A DNA stretch of 64,000 bases from Bacteroidota bacterium (lineage in GTDB: Bacteria; Bacteroidota; Bacteroidia; B-17B0; Aurantibacillaceae): contig JAFDXR010000005.1 of NCBI GenBank assembly GCA_018267825.1, positions 62,001-126,000 of the forward strand, given 5' to 3'. Positions 45,479 to 56,100 of the stretch are shown here, in pieces (position 1 is the first letter of the stretch; every line of letters starts with the position of its first letter). The position numbers were made by a program, and so were the translations under genes. Below the pieces are notes generated by a model that was not told where the DNA came from, made no database searches, and was given only the letters and a program-made list of their open reading frames with translations.

Positions 45479-48400
45479 TTAGATTTTAAGATTTAATGGG
45501 TAAGGCAGGATATTTCCTTCTACAAGTTCTTTGGCTGGATTTTTTATAATTCTTATGTCTGGCTCTTCATTACCAGCAGAAAATACTCTGTATATATAAT
45601 AATTGTCACCTTTCTCAAACATCAATTTCCATTCTTCAATAGAAATTGGAAACACTGTTTTTGTACTTGAAGGCGTGCCTTTTACTTCGATAAATATTTC
45701 CATATTATTTTCACCAAAAACAATAAAGTCAAACGGTTTGTAACTTTCCCCATTTTCGTTAGACCAGTTAACCTTGTTATATTTATTCTTCAAATATAAA
45801 AACACATATTTCTCAGCCCATCGTCCTATATCAACTTTTGATTGCTCATCAATATCTTCTGTAGATGGGGCTAAATACTCTTCGCTGTTTGTTGAAGGAG
45901 AAGACTGATAGAATGACACCTTTGAAAAACTTGCCTTATTTGGACTTACTTTTGGAACAAATGTCTGTCTAGGGATATCGGATATTAAATTAGGTTCAAA
46001 TGTAGGCGCCATTTCTAAACCAGAACCATTTGTGGATTCTGCTTCCACCGTATTAAGAGGCTTTTTAGGTTGTGTAATGCCTACCTTTGGTCTGAATTTA
46101 ATTTTGGATTTTTTATACTCCGGAGATTCTAGAATTTCCTTTATGTCAATATTTATACTGTTAAACCACTTTTGAGTGGCATTCTCATCAATTTCAAAAA
46201 GTAATCTAAATTCTTCGTTCAAACCTGTTATACCAAAGAGTTTGTACAGTTGAGGGATAATGGAGAATTTAGTAATGGGGTTACCCCGATCACCGATATA
46301 GCAAAACTCCGCACCCGATTGATAGCTTGGTCTATCTGGTCCCAAAATTTCTTCATCGAGGTGAGTAAACGCTAAATTGATTTTGTCAGCATTAAGAATC
46401 TTAAGAGAGGAAAGAATTTCAAACATTCTACTAAATTCTTCTTTCAAAGAGGTTGCCTCTCTGATAGCAGCTAACTTTGCATAGTATGGCAAAATGTCAA
46501 GCAGATGGTTTTTTAATTGATAGTCTTCCCGAGCATTTTGATACCTTGGAACGAAATTGTCAATGATTTTAACGGAAAACAATTCGAACAGTTCTCTGTA
46601 ATTGCCGTTGTTGAAATCATGACCAGAGGGGAGATGAATTAGCTTTAGAGAGTCGGTTCCAATAAAGCCGGGAATGTTAATGTACATGAGTTCTGAAGGA
46701 TATTCAAAGGTTTGACTGTCAGAAAAAATACGATGGCTAGACGCCCATTCACGAATTATATCCTTTTTGTCCTCTGCATATTCAGGTAAAAGTGATGCGA
46801 GTTTTTCGTACAAATTTCCTATTCTCTTTATTTCTGCTCTTTTAGGTTCTTCACCATCTAAGACCTTGATGGATATATTTTCTAAAATGGAAAGGTAATC
46901 TTCTAGTCCTAACGTTTCTTTTAGGCCGAGAAATTTTTTCCAATCATGGGACAGAGGATTTTCATATGTGAACACAGGCAGGTGTTTTCCTGCCAGTTGT
47001 TTAATCTCTTTTGTTGATGCAAAGGCCTCCTGTGGCTTAACAAGAATTTCAGATGTAACAGGAATACAAGTCTCATTTTGAATAAACCATTTGAAATAGC
47101 TCTCGATTATAACGGAGTGCCTGTTTTCACCACGACCTTCACCATAAACAAAAACTGCGTGAGTGGACAATTCAGCCAGACTCTCTTTATTTAAAAGGAT
47201 ATTTTCCCAAAATTGTTCGGCAAATAGATAATTCTTTGCTACTGATTGTAAAAAGGACGGAAGTTTAATATTTCTTATAATATTGTGGTCACCAAAACCA
47301 AAGCCACCGGAGCTTCTTGCTCTATTTTTGGCTTCATTTACCCATTCGTCAGAGGTGATTCTACGAACTTCAGGGATTGTGAGCCAATCAACGGTTTCAA
47401 TCTCTATTCGATCCTTGACATTAATCGCTTTAAAAAAGGAAGCAAGCCTGAGCTCTCCAAATCCAGTCGTTAAGTATTCTTCAGAAATGTAGTTTAGTCC
47501 AGGGATATTGGATTCAAGTTTTGTATATGGATTATACTTGTCTGACAAATAACAATCATGTGCTTTAGTAAAAATGGCTTCGTCCGTGCGCTTTGTTTTA
47601 ATTCTTAGGGCACGTAACTGACTCAGCATTTCCTCGGTAAGTTCATTGTTTTGAAATAATCGTAGCAGATAGGTTACTATTTGAATATGATTGGCATCTG
47701 TTACAAAACTTGGGTTTTCCAAATTCGGAATAATAACATTCGTTACATACGCTAATTCAGAAGGTTCCTTGACTCCCAAAGCCCTCAACCAGTCAAACAC
47801 ATCTTTGTTCTTTTCAATCGATTCGTAAACCTCTTTGTGTATTAATGGTATCTTACCCAGTTCTGTTGTAGCCGCTAATGTTGGGAAACATATCCCCGTT
47901 GAAGGATTCGCAAGTATGCCACTTTCATTGAATATGAAAGGCATTGTTTTTAGTTTAAAAAACCACATACCATCAGAATCACCATCAGCCCGCATTTTGA
48001 AGTAGCGAATTAACCCAAAGTTCTGTTCTACTTTATGATTCTTTGAAAAAAAACTAGATCCAAAAAATTTATCCAGCTCTGCTAGCTCAAATGTAATGAC
48101 ACCAAAAGAGTGCAGTTTTTCCAGTTTTTCAAAGTGTTTATGAATAAATCCATTCTCCTCGACGTTAAGATTCCGCTCAGCATTAATATAACGCGAAATA
48201 AATTTTCGTTCAATAAAACTTTGCTCTGATAATCCGGTTTGATCCCAAACTGACTTTTCTAAAGTCCTTACTTTACCTTCCAAATCAACAATGAACCTGC
48301 ACTTTGAGATAAGTGAACGAACTTCATTTTCAAATATTCTCCTTAAACCGCCAATAGAAGAAGAACTTGTCGATGGTAATAAATTTAAAGTCTGGAAACG

Positions 48401-49483
48401 ATAATTAGTAGATGCTAGTTCTTCTAACCAGCGTAATAATAGTTTACCTGCCATTTCGAATAACCATATATTCCAGATTTGATCCTCATGCAAAGCTTCT
48501 CTGGGAGTATTGGTTAAGAAGCTGGCATTGACTAAAAATGGAAAATCATATTCCCTAACTTTTGTTGGCAGATAAGTGAAGATAAGGCTTTCATTTCTTG
48601 GAAGGGAAACTATTTTATCCCCGATGAGTTTTGCCGCGAATGACAGATCCGTGAATTCAGAATTTTTAAGCTTGGGAGGTGCGTCATCATCAGATTTCAA
48701 AGCAGTCTTCGTTTTGTCGGAAATTTGAATATGCTCAAATGTTTTCAATAACCAGGTACTGACTAGTTTATTGTCCAATCTTAGTTCTGTTTTAATATAT
48801 GCGTTATCTGTTTCTGTAACAACCTTTGTGATTTCGGACTGGAGAATATTATTTCTCTTAACTGTGATTTTTGAAACTCGTCTGAGAAAAAGAAGTATTT
48901 CTCCATTGCTTAATAGCTCTTTCAATTCCTTTTCCAATTGTTTTGAATCAGGTAGTTCAATGATCGTGGCTACAGAATAAGTCAGAGTTTCCAGAGATCG
49001 TTGCGCAGATACTGGGAGGTCTTTGATATCAGTCCAGATTGGAATAACTTGCCAGGGTAAAATTAAAGAAGAATGAAATCCCTTGTCAAAGCGAAATTGG
49101 TAACCATCAGAGAAGATTGTAACTCGTTTTGATTTTCCGAAAACAGATTTGAAACCTACTCCCTTATATCCTGTTTTAGTTGAATCTGATGTTTTAGTAC
49201 TTGAACCGGCGTGGGTTATAGATGCAATATCCCCCTGATCAAATTTTTTTCCGTTGTGTGAAACAATCAGACAGTCATCCAGGAAATCAAAAAGAACTTC
49301 ATTTGAACCATTAAGCGAGGAATCATCAGCATTTTGAATAAACTCAAAAACAAATCTTTTGTTTTCTGAGTATATATCAGTCGACAGCTTGCTTAGCATG
49401 TGCAAAGCCATCTCTGCTTGATCAGGGTCATTGTAAATAGAACGCCTTTTAAATAAATCTTCAATAAATTGTTTCTTGTCCAT
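45479..49483 (-). CDS. sacsin/NOV-like GHKL ATPase with DUF3883-like C-terminus (defence candidate)
   Basis: 1334 aa from the ATG at 49483 (MDKKQFIEDLF); an ATG at 49582 is in frame but gives an unlikely start. Residues 40-115 carry the sacsin-type Bergerat fold: FEFIQNADD (N box, N51), DDCLIVSHNGKKF, then GYKGVGFKSVF (G2 box, from G105). The C-terminal 117 residues (from 1218) contain FDFIVF (D1252), IEVKG (E1266, K1268) and EEWKLMFE. This is the DUF3883/PD-(D/E)XK arrangement seen in NO VEIN-like bacterial proteins. The middle is helical and long. Such GHKL-plus-nuclease proteins are frequent in defence islands; antiviral activity is inferred. Confidence 0.75.
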   Translation of the reverse strand: MDKKQFIEDLFKRRSIYNDPDQAEMALHMLSKLSTDIYSENKRFVFEFIQNADDSSLNGSNEVLFDFLDDCLIVSHNGKKFDQGDIASITHAGSSTKTSDSTKTGYKGVGFKSVFGKSKRVTIFSDGYQFRFDKGFHSSLILPWQVIPIWTDIKDLPVSAQRSLETLTYSVATIIELPDSKQLEKELKELLSNGEILLFLRRVSKITVKRNNILQSEITKVVTETDNAYIKTELRLDNKLVSTWLLKTFEHIQISDKTKTALKSDDDAPPKLKNSEFTDLSFAAKLIGDKIVSLPRNESLIFTYLPTKVREYDFPFLVNASFLTNTPREALHEDQIWNIWLFEMAGKLLLRWLEELASTNYRFQTLNLLPSTSSSSIGGLRRIFENEVRSLISKCRFIVDLEGKVRTLEKSVWDQTGLSEQSFIERKFISRYINAERNLNVEENGFIHKHFEKLEKLHSFGVITFELAELDKFFGSSFFSKNHKVEQNFGLIRYFKMRADGDSDGMWFFKLKTMPFIFNESGILANPSTGICFPTLAATTELGKIPLIHKEVYESIEKNKDVFDWLRALGVKEPSELAYVTNVIIPNLENPSFVTDANHIQIVTYLLRLFQNNELTEEMLSQLRALRIKTKRTDEAIFTKAHDCYLSDKYNPYTKLESNIPGLNYISEEYLTTGFGELRLASFFKAINVKDRIEIETVDWLTIPEVRRITSDEWVNEAKNRARSSGGFGFGDHNIIRNIKLPSFLQSVAKNYLFAEQFWENILLNKESLAELSTHAVFVYGEGRGENRHSVIIESYFKWFIQNETCIPVTSEILVKPQEAFASTKEIKQLAGKHLPVFTYENPLSHDWKKFLGLKETLGLEDYLSILENISIKVLDGEEPKRAEIKRIGNLYEKLASLLPEYAEDKKDIIREWASSHRIFSDSQTFEYPSELMYINIPGFIGTDSLKLIHLPSGHDFNNGNYRELFELFSVKIIDNFVPRYQNAREDYQLKNHLLDILPYYAKLAAIREATSLKEEFSRMFEILSSLKILNADKINLAFTHLDEEILGPDRPSYQSGAEFCYIGDRGNPITKFSIIPQLYKLFGITGLNEEFRLLFEIDENATQKWFNSINIDIKEILESPEYKKSKIKFRPKVGITQPKKPLNTVEAESTNGSGLEMAPTFEPNLISDIPRQTFVPKVSPNKASFSKVSFYQSSPSTNSEEYLAPSTEDIDEQSKVDIGRWAEKYVFLYLKNKYNKVNWSNENGESYKPFDFIVFGENNMEIFIEVKGTPSSTKTVFPISIEEWKLMFEKGDNYYIYRVFSAGNEEPDIRIIKNPAKELVEGNILPYPLNLKI

Positions 49484-49694
49484 TGAATTGGGATTTATAC
49501 GAAAATAGCTTTTTATAAGGACAAATGAGCTAGGATGGGTCTTTTTGAGATTAAGTAGCACAAAAAGCCAATTCGAAGGCATTCTAAATTACAACAACAA
49601 TAAAAAGTTGCAGATTTTTCTAGTAGCCATTTTTTTTGATTTATGTCTTTGGGCCAACAGCTTAGGATTCAGACATTTTAAACCTTCAAATAGG

Positions 49695-49712
49695 ATAGGT
49701 AAAATTACCTAT
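49695..49712. promoter_or_regulatory. inverted repeat in the gene-free stretch upstream of the sacsin-like gene
   Basis: ATAGGTAA and TTACCTAT are separated by AA (49695-49712) and followed by TTTTTG. The whole stretch 49484-49964 (about 480 bases) has no supported gene. Besides this repeat and the stem-loop element at 49813-49904, I see nothing else recognisable in it. It could be an operator for the leftward gene about 210 bases away. Confidence 0.35.
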
Positions 49713-49812
49713 TTTTGTATCCCGGCGATTTTGAATCGTTTTTTTTATTATACATTTGTTATAGTATTAGTTAAGAAATTGCGTTGCTGCAATGTTCTTC
49801 TGTTAGGAAAAA

Positions 49813-49904
49813 CTTGGAAACTTTGACGACAGGAGAATGGTGAGAGCAACACGCCGGTAAGGGCGTGTTGCCTGCTGTTTTCAATTCGTCAAGGTCCTTC
49901 CAAG
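49813..49904. ncRNA. nested stem-loop element, possible structured RNA
   Basis: An outer imperfect stem pairs CTTGGAA...TTGACGA (49813-49829) with TCGTCAA...TTCCAAG (49886-49904). It encloses an inner perfect 10-bp hairpin, GCAACACGCC (49846-49855) with GGCGTGTTGC (49862-49871), with a six-base loop. Together they could fold into about a 92-nt forked structure. No promoter was found. It could be an RNA, a REP-like or mobile DNA hairpin, or a leader for the 49965 gene. Confidence 0.4.
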
Positions 49905-49964
49905 TACCTTCCTAAGTTGAATTCTAGTAGGCGCACGCCCCCTTATTTTAGGGGCATAACCAAA

Positions 49965-50528
49965 ATGCTCATGAAAATCAAACTTGGACCAGTTAACAAG
50001 AAAAAGGAACTCGCTTTCGCTCTATTCCCTTACAACCAGTATTGGGATGCGTGGATCGCTTCTGATGCTTGTTTCCTAGAGAAAGATGAAATCACGCTCA
50101 TAGAGATTTACCAAAAGACCGGATCTTATGCCATCTGTGCAGAAGAACTTGGTATTTCTTTCGTCAGAGCTGCCAATGATCTACTGGATATTATTTCCCG
50201 CTTAAAATTATTGCAAGGTGACTATCTTACCTGGCAGGACCATTTTCTTCAAGAAAAGAAGGGAGTAGTTCTGTATTTATCAGACCGTGAACGGTTCTTA
50301 TTCGCTCCAATTGTTACACTTTCCCTTTCACACGAATTAAAAGTTTTTCTCAAATGCTTAGGCATTGGTACAATATCAGAACTCATAAAAAGCTATTCCT
50401 TTCAGGAACTCAGGAGCGATAAGAGTTTAACTGAACAAACTGCAAACGAATTATTTAAGCTACTTCACAAACATCGTGTTACTTCTTCCACACAGGAGCT
50501 TGAGCAAGTGAAACTAGATAGCACTTAA
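49965..50528 (+). CDS. HTH plus RNA polymerase alpha-CTD-like regulator
   Basis: 187 aa from the ATG at 49965; ATG 49971 is equally possible, and the frame extends to 49917. Residues about 55-90 (EITLIEIYQKTGSYAICAEELGISFVRAANDLLDIISRL) form an HTH-like region. The C-terminal part (LSHELKVFLKCLGIGTISELIKSYSFQELRSDKSLTEQTANELFKLL) has a helix-hairpin-helix alpha-CTD-like spacing similar to the 38140 protein. A GCCCC/GGGGC hairpin lies just before the start. The partner promoter is unknown. Confidence 0.6.
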   Translation: MLMKIKLGPVNKKKELAFALFPYNQYWDAWIASDACFLEKDEITLIEIYQKTGSYAICAEELGISFVRAANDLLDIISRLKLLQGDYLTWQDHFLQEKKGVVLYLSDRERFLFAPIVTLSLSHELKVFLKCLGIGTISELIKSYSFQELRSDKSLTEQTANELFKLLHKHRVTSSTQELEQVKLDST

Positions 50529-50889
50529 AAATGAATAGGTACTTTCCGGGAGACGAGTCAAGAATTTATTAACCGAAATAGTAAAATCCTAAAGTAAAGT
50601 ATTACTACATCCCAAAACCTTGCAAAAAAAATATAAGTGTGCCCCTTGTCAAATCTGTATTTCATTTTTTAGCAGTAGGTATTTTCTGCACATTCTGAAG
50701 TTGGATTTGGTTTATGTAATTATTAACAGGCAAAGCAGGGACGGCAAACCAGAAAAAAAAAATTATTAGAATTGTAATTTTTTGAAAAGAACTAACGTTA
50801 TAAAACGTAATTAGATTTTTCTTAAACCCAAAATCAACATTTAACCCAAATCCATTTTTTGTGTTTTATCACAATAAAACGTATTGCTT
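50529..50889. other. gene-free AT-rich stretch before the RHS operon
   Basis: About 360 bases with long A and T runs and no supported gene. It is presumably the upstream region of the 50890-61578 operon. I could not identify a clear TAnnTTTG promoter, so no regulatory claim is made. Confidence 0.4.
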
Positions 50890-51342
50890 ATGAACTCCCA
50901 TTTTCAGTTTAAAAACATGCTATTGCTTGCTATTATGCTTTTTGCAACTACGATCATAAAGTCTCAGCTACTGGTGCATCCAGCGATTAATTCTTTTGGG
51001 CTTCGGTTCTCTGATAATGCTCCTAACACAGCTTCAATCACGGAGGACTCGGCAGTCGTAGTGACTTACGTTGTGAGTATAAAAGACACAGTAAACACCA
51101 ATAAAATATATGTGCGTATTAGTAGCGGCACAGATACGACAGGTAATATTTTACAGAACAGTTACCTTGTGCATTCCTCGCCAATTACCAATGCTCAAAA
51201 CCAGGTAGTATTTAAACGTGAAAAAGATGTCATATATATCCTAACGGTTTCCACCACACAGAATACTGTTCTTAACTATGAAGTTTATACAGAAGATCTC
51301 AATCAGCAAAAATCTCCAGCCTTACAATGGCTGAATCCTTAA
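50890..51342 (+). CDS. small secreted protein, first gene of the RHS operon
   Basis: 150 aa from the ATG at 50890; an in-frame TTG at 50884 is less likely. A signal peptide (MLLLAIMLFATTIIKSQ, after a short polar N-terminus) precedes a beta-sandwich-like domain (AVVVTYVVSIKDTVNTNKIYVRIS, then IYILTVSTTQNTVLNYEVYTED). I do not recognise the family. It is 20 bases from the SprB-repeat gene and probably exported with it. Confidence 0.6.
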   Translation: MNSHFQFKNMLLLAIMLFATTIIKSQLLVHPAINSFGLRFSDNAPNTASITEDSAVVVTYVVSIKDTVNTNKIYVRISSGTDTTGNILQNSYLVHSSPITNAQNQVVFKREKDVIYILTVSTTQNTVLNYEVYTEDLNQQKSPALQWLNP

Positions 51343-51362
51343 TACCCAATACCCAAAATTTT

Positions 51363-53108
51363 ATGAAACGATTACTTTCTATCTTCATTTTTCTATCAGG
51401 CATTGCCTCTTTACATGCTCAGATCAAAGTAAAGCCTACCGCAGTGCATGTGACCTGTATTGGTGGGAATAATGGGATTTTATTTGGCAATGGCACGGGC
51501 GGTACCTCCCCGTATACTTATACATGGCAACCTGGGTCTGTGGTAAACAACTCTATTACGGCCATAGCACCTGGCGTATATACTGTAACAATGCGGGATG
51601 CTGCCAGCAATACCGTTACCACCACTTTCAACGTAGGGTACAAAGTGTTCTGGCAAAATTTGTATTCCGAAATGCTGGTACATAGTGACACACTCATCCA
51701 GAATCGTTCGGATGGCCGCAGCAACTGGAATCAAACGGGTTACGGATCAAATACCCTCCCGGCTAACACCGATGGCTGGATTGAGTATATTCCCAAGTCC
51801 GCAACCATGAAAGATAAGATCTTCGGGCTTTTGGATTCAGCCTCCGGCAATGGCTATTCAGACATTGACTATGGGATTTATTTGACCGCAGGAGGAAGCC
51901 TCTACGCTATGAATAACAGTGTTCAGACCTCTATTGGTAGCTATGCTGCCAGTGATATTATCCGGATGGAGCGTGTTGGCAATACCGTTTCTTATAAAAA
52001 GAATGGAACCAGTGTGTGGAGCGGAACGGTTACAACAACTATGTTGAATAAGGATTGGATTGTAAAAGCCGCTCTGTATGCCTACGGTACGGGAATGGAA
52101 AACCTTGGATGCAGTTTCCCTTCTTTATATGCCAAGGTAAGCAGCAGCAACACGATCACATGTGCTAACCCTTACACTTCATTGATTACAAAATCAACCA
52201 CTGCTGCCGCAAACCTGGTTTATTCCTGGTATCCTGAAGGCTCAACCCCAACCAGTTCTGTTACTAATGCCGGCACAGCAGGCACATACAGTATTACATT
52301 AGGAAACACCAGCTATGGTTGCGAAAGAACATACACAGTAGCTGCCGTCGCCGCTCCAAATCTATCACTTGCTCCAGTTGTTCAACGGGACTATAATTGC
52401 ACCACCCCTACAACAGGTAATGCTACGGTTTCGATCAGTTCCGGATCTTCACCTTATGTGTATTCCTGGGATGGAAGTGCTTACGATGGGACAGCAACGT
52501 CTTCTCCAACCCTCGCTATAGGTGTTCACACTTTACAAGTTAAAGACACATACAGTTGTTCCGCCTCCCAGACTTTTACCATTCAACGCTGTGCAACCTG
52601 GACCAGTACGGTTTCTTCAGTTACGATTAATAGCAACGGTGACCTGATCAAAAGTGGAGGCTCAACAAGCTGGACAGACGGAGCCGTTAATACAAATACA
52701 GCAACGCCTTTTGTCATTAAAGACACGGCTGCCTGGGTGAGTTTTGATATAGCTGATACAGCTTCTTCATTCCTGCTAGGCTTTAGTTCCGTGTCAGGTG
52801 ATACAATTGCTCAGCCCGCCCACTATAAATTCTATATCGAAAACGCTTCTGCTACATTGATCGAAATGGACAACGATGGCTTTTATAATAAAATGGAGAT
52901 CGCCAAAGTAAAGCCTGGCAGTCATGTGAAAATCCAACTCGTAAAGACCGGTATTGAATATTATGTCTCAGCAGATGCCGCTAGTGCCTACTCATTGGTT
53001 TACACAAGCAAGCTCTTTGGCACAAGACCGATGATACTGGAAGGGATATTGAACCGAACAGGGAGCCGGATTAACAAGGTTCGGGTATCCGGGAACGGAA
53101 ATATGTAA
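51363..53108 (+). CDS. secreted SprB-repeat protein
   Basis: 581 aa with a signal peptide (LLSIFIFLSGIASLHAQ). Next comes a SprB-type repeat (VTCIGGNNGILFGNGTGG..YTYTWQPG...TAIAPGVYTVTMRD), then domains with beta-rich segments and a second SprB-like unit around residues 335-410 (YNCTTPTTGNATVSISSGSSPYVYSWDG). SprB repeats occur in Bacteroidota surface adhesins of gliding motility. No C-terminal T9SS sorting domain is evident. It precedes the RHS gene by 61 bases. Confidence 0.65.
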   Translation: MKRLLSIFIFLSGIASLHAQIKVKPTAVHVTCIGGNNGILFGNGTGGTSPYTYTWQPGSVVNNSITAIAPGVYTVTMRDAASNTVTTTFNVGYKVFWQNLYSEMLVHSDTLIQNRSDGRSNWNQTGYGSNTLPANTDGWIEYIPKSATMKDKIFGLLDSASGNGYSDIDYGIYLTAGGSLYAMNNSVQTSIGSYAASDIIRMERVGNTVSYKKNGTSVWSGTVTTTMLNKDWIVKAALYAYGTGMENLGCSFPSLYAKVSSSNTITCANPYTSLITKSTTAAANLVYSWYPEGSTPTSSVTNAGTAGTYSITLGNTSYGCERTYTVAAVAAPNLSLAPVVQRDYNCTTPTTGNATVSISSGSSPYVYSWDGSAYDGTATSSPTLAIGVHTLQVKDTYSCSASQTFTIQRCATWTSTVSSVTINSNGDLIKSGGSTSWTDGAVNTNTATPFVIKDTAAWVSFDIADTASSFLLGFSSVSGDTIAQPAHYKFYIENASATLIEMDNDGFYNKMEIAKVKPGSHVKIQLVKTGIEYYVSADAASAYSLVYTSKLFGTRPMILEGILNRTGSRINKVRVSGNGNM

Positions 53109-53169
53109 CATGTAGTTGATACTTAGAACAAAGAACAACAACCCAAAACAAAAAATTGAAACTGAATAT

Positions 53170-56100
53170 ATGTTAGCGAATAGGTATACAAAACAGATTG
53201 CGGCAACGATCATTGTGCTGCTGTGTAGTATTCATGCAATGAACGCCCAAATGGTGGGCGGCCGTGGTGATAACCAGGCTTTACCCAAAGAGGTGAAAGC
53301 CGCAGAATTATCGAAGGGGGCTTATACAAGCGATGTCAATTTATTTTCCGGCACCATGAACACCAGTTATGACCTGGGTTCGGTATCTACATTTGCGGGT
53401 CTAAAATTCGATCTGCAGCTGAGTTACTCCAGTACCAAGACCGTGGGACAAAATCCACTCGTGGTCAATGGGATTCCTTATGGAGATGGCTGGAATATCA
53501 ATTTACCAACAATTTCCATTAGTACTGCCTGCTATCAAGCTTATCTGTCTTCAGAAATTATCAGCTATAACAATGGTATTGGCACCCCATCCCTAGCTGA
53601 AGCGAAAAAAGATGGTGAATTGCTTTGGTTTTCGCCTCAGATAAGCATACCTGGTGTAGTAAGCGACCGTTTTGTATTTAAAAATTACACAAATGGTCAG
53701 GCCATCTTTGTTCCTAATGCGATGGAACACTATGTTGAAGCGCGTTTTGATGGAACCCGCTGGTTTATCTATAACAACAATGGTGATTCGTATGTTTTTA
53801 ATGCTGTCATCACAAATTTCAGAAGTGCCTCTAACTTACGTTTTGATAATTACACCAGCGATCTTGCGAGCACCGACATCGTACCAAAAGAAGAGGCGAT
53901 GACTTGGTTATGTACCGGAATTTACAACAAAAATCACCCTTCGGGTCAACAAATCAGCTTCAACTATCAGATGTTCGGTGTATTTGATTTCTTTAAGGAG
54001 TTTGGAGCAAATCAACCGTACTTTAGTCAGTATCTGGCCCAAAGCGTTGGTTATACACTATCAATGGGAAATTTTAAAGCTGGTAAAGACTTTATCCTAA
54101 CCAGTGTTGGCTCTTATTCTGACAAAGGGGAAATTGAGCGCATTGACCTTCAGTATAGCACTGTATTACCTTCGGGTCAGCAACACAATATGTTATTGCC
54201 GAACGACCCTTTGGTTCATAGAATGGATTCTCTATACAATAGTAAAACGGTCTATTCGAGAGGTGTTGATACAAAAGCAGATTCAACGAACCTTCAGAGT
54301 CTTGTCCAACCAAATACCAGCATCTCTCAGTACAACATTTCCAATAACTTCACAAATTGGCGACGTTATATGCACGTCATGCACAACAATGCAACCCGCG
54401 CTTATAATATTTCAGGCGGAAATACAGCTTTCAGTAATCCTTCCAATCCTTATTTGTTTTATGATCTGAGTTATCCAACAGTTGGTCACTATAAATTTAG
54501 CAGTGTACCATCTACAAGTAAAGATGTGGCTTTTGATCATTGCTTTCTGGAGTCAGAGAAAATCACAAACAGTACATCTACAGCTTATGATATTATTGTT
54601 CCTGGTGACATATATGAAATCAAAACAGCGATTTATGACCCTCATACAGGCGTTAATAGCAACCCTGCAAAAATCTGCAACTATGACATCAACATCGTCA
54701 ATGGAAAAGGAACGCCTTCAGGGGCCACAGAAACGATTGGTACCAATGCGGATGAGTTGCTGGGGAATGACTATGACGGTGGAAGCAGGGGTTTTACTGT
54801 GTTCAGCACATTTAATAATCCGGTTAAGTGGACATCATTAGCCAATACACCTGGTGGCTCCAGCAGCGGCATAGTGTCCACATCTAATTTTTTCATGATG
54901 CCTAAAATGCCTTCTGCTTTTAAGGGACTTAATATTCAGATTGGCCCGGCAAACTCTGATCACGATTTTAGTTATAACCTCATGGATGGAGGCAATTACC
55001 ATAATTTGCTGGTCGGGACCACCTACCTGCCTTATGAAGGGAATGCATTTTTGGCCTACAACAGAGCCAAAACAGTACCCTATCACGGAAATGAAACGCC
55101 AAACACAGCAAATCAGCTTGATAACCCTTATCACAAACCAGGAAATAATTTTGGGATCGGCTTACCCTGGTTTATGATGACCGGTGCTTATGGAACAGCA
55201 GACGATAATGTATTAAATGCCCTGGCGCCACGCTATAAGTTTTGGTGGTATGATATTAATGCAAGTGTGACCGGAACAGGTGTGCAGACCAACTGGGGTA
55301 AGTCGTCTCCTTACGATGCAAATGTGCCAACTGCTGCCGATGCCAGTGTTTACCTTGGGGCTGTCGAATTGGTGAGGTACTCCAAAAATCCTTATATGCT
55401 TACCAGTGTCAAAAAGTATAAGCTCAACGGCTATACCGCTAACGACAATCCGGCATTGGATGGACATGTACTGGTAAGTCAGCTGGATCTCAGTTATGAG
55501 TTTAAAGAAGATTCGCTCTTCGATTATCAATATGGCTCACTATTGAGCAACAATTGCAATAAGGCTTATCAGGGAAAAACGATGATTGGTTTTCAGAACT
55601 TCTATTTACTGAAAGAGGTCAAGCAAATTCCGGTCAATGGCGCTGCGCATAATGCTGCATTTACATTTAACCGTCCGGATATGCCGTCCACGCATTTTAC
55701 ATACACAAAGATTGATAACGACCCGGCACATCGTAACTTTACCAATTTAGATAATTTTTCGGGCAATATTCGGCTATTAAGCACAATCGTCGATCAACTT
55801 GGGGGCAAGATGTCTTACGAGTATTTTCCGATCAATGATTCTGCACACACACTTACCGGAGTAGTATCGTATGATTACTCCCGTGTGGCTACAACTACAG
55901 CAGACCCCTATAACCTGCCAGCAAAAACAGTTTTCAAAATTCAATTTGCTGTCAAGTATAAAAAGTACTACAACAGCACCTCTGCCACATTGCCAACGAA
56001 AACCTGGAGGTATGAATATGGCACCGGAAATACCTCTTCAACTTGTACGGTTCCCGTCGAAAAAGTGGTTCGGGTGCGTGGAGCCGAAACAGGCGTGGGG

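Noticed and set aside
49545-49826. A rightward frame of 93 aa in the stretch upstream of the sacsin-like gene
   Set aside because: AT-rich, crosses the inverted repeat and the outer stem of the structured element, and has no recognisable domain.
49813-49904. Integron attC site
   Set aside because: The outer arms lack the required RYYYAAC and GTTRRRY core boxes, and no integron integrase is present.
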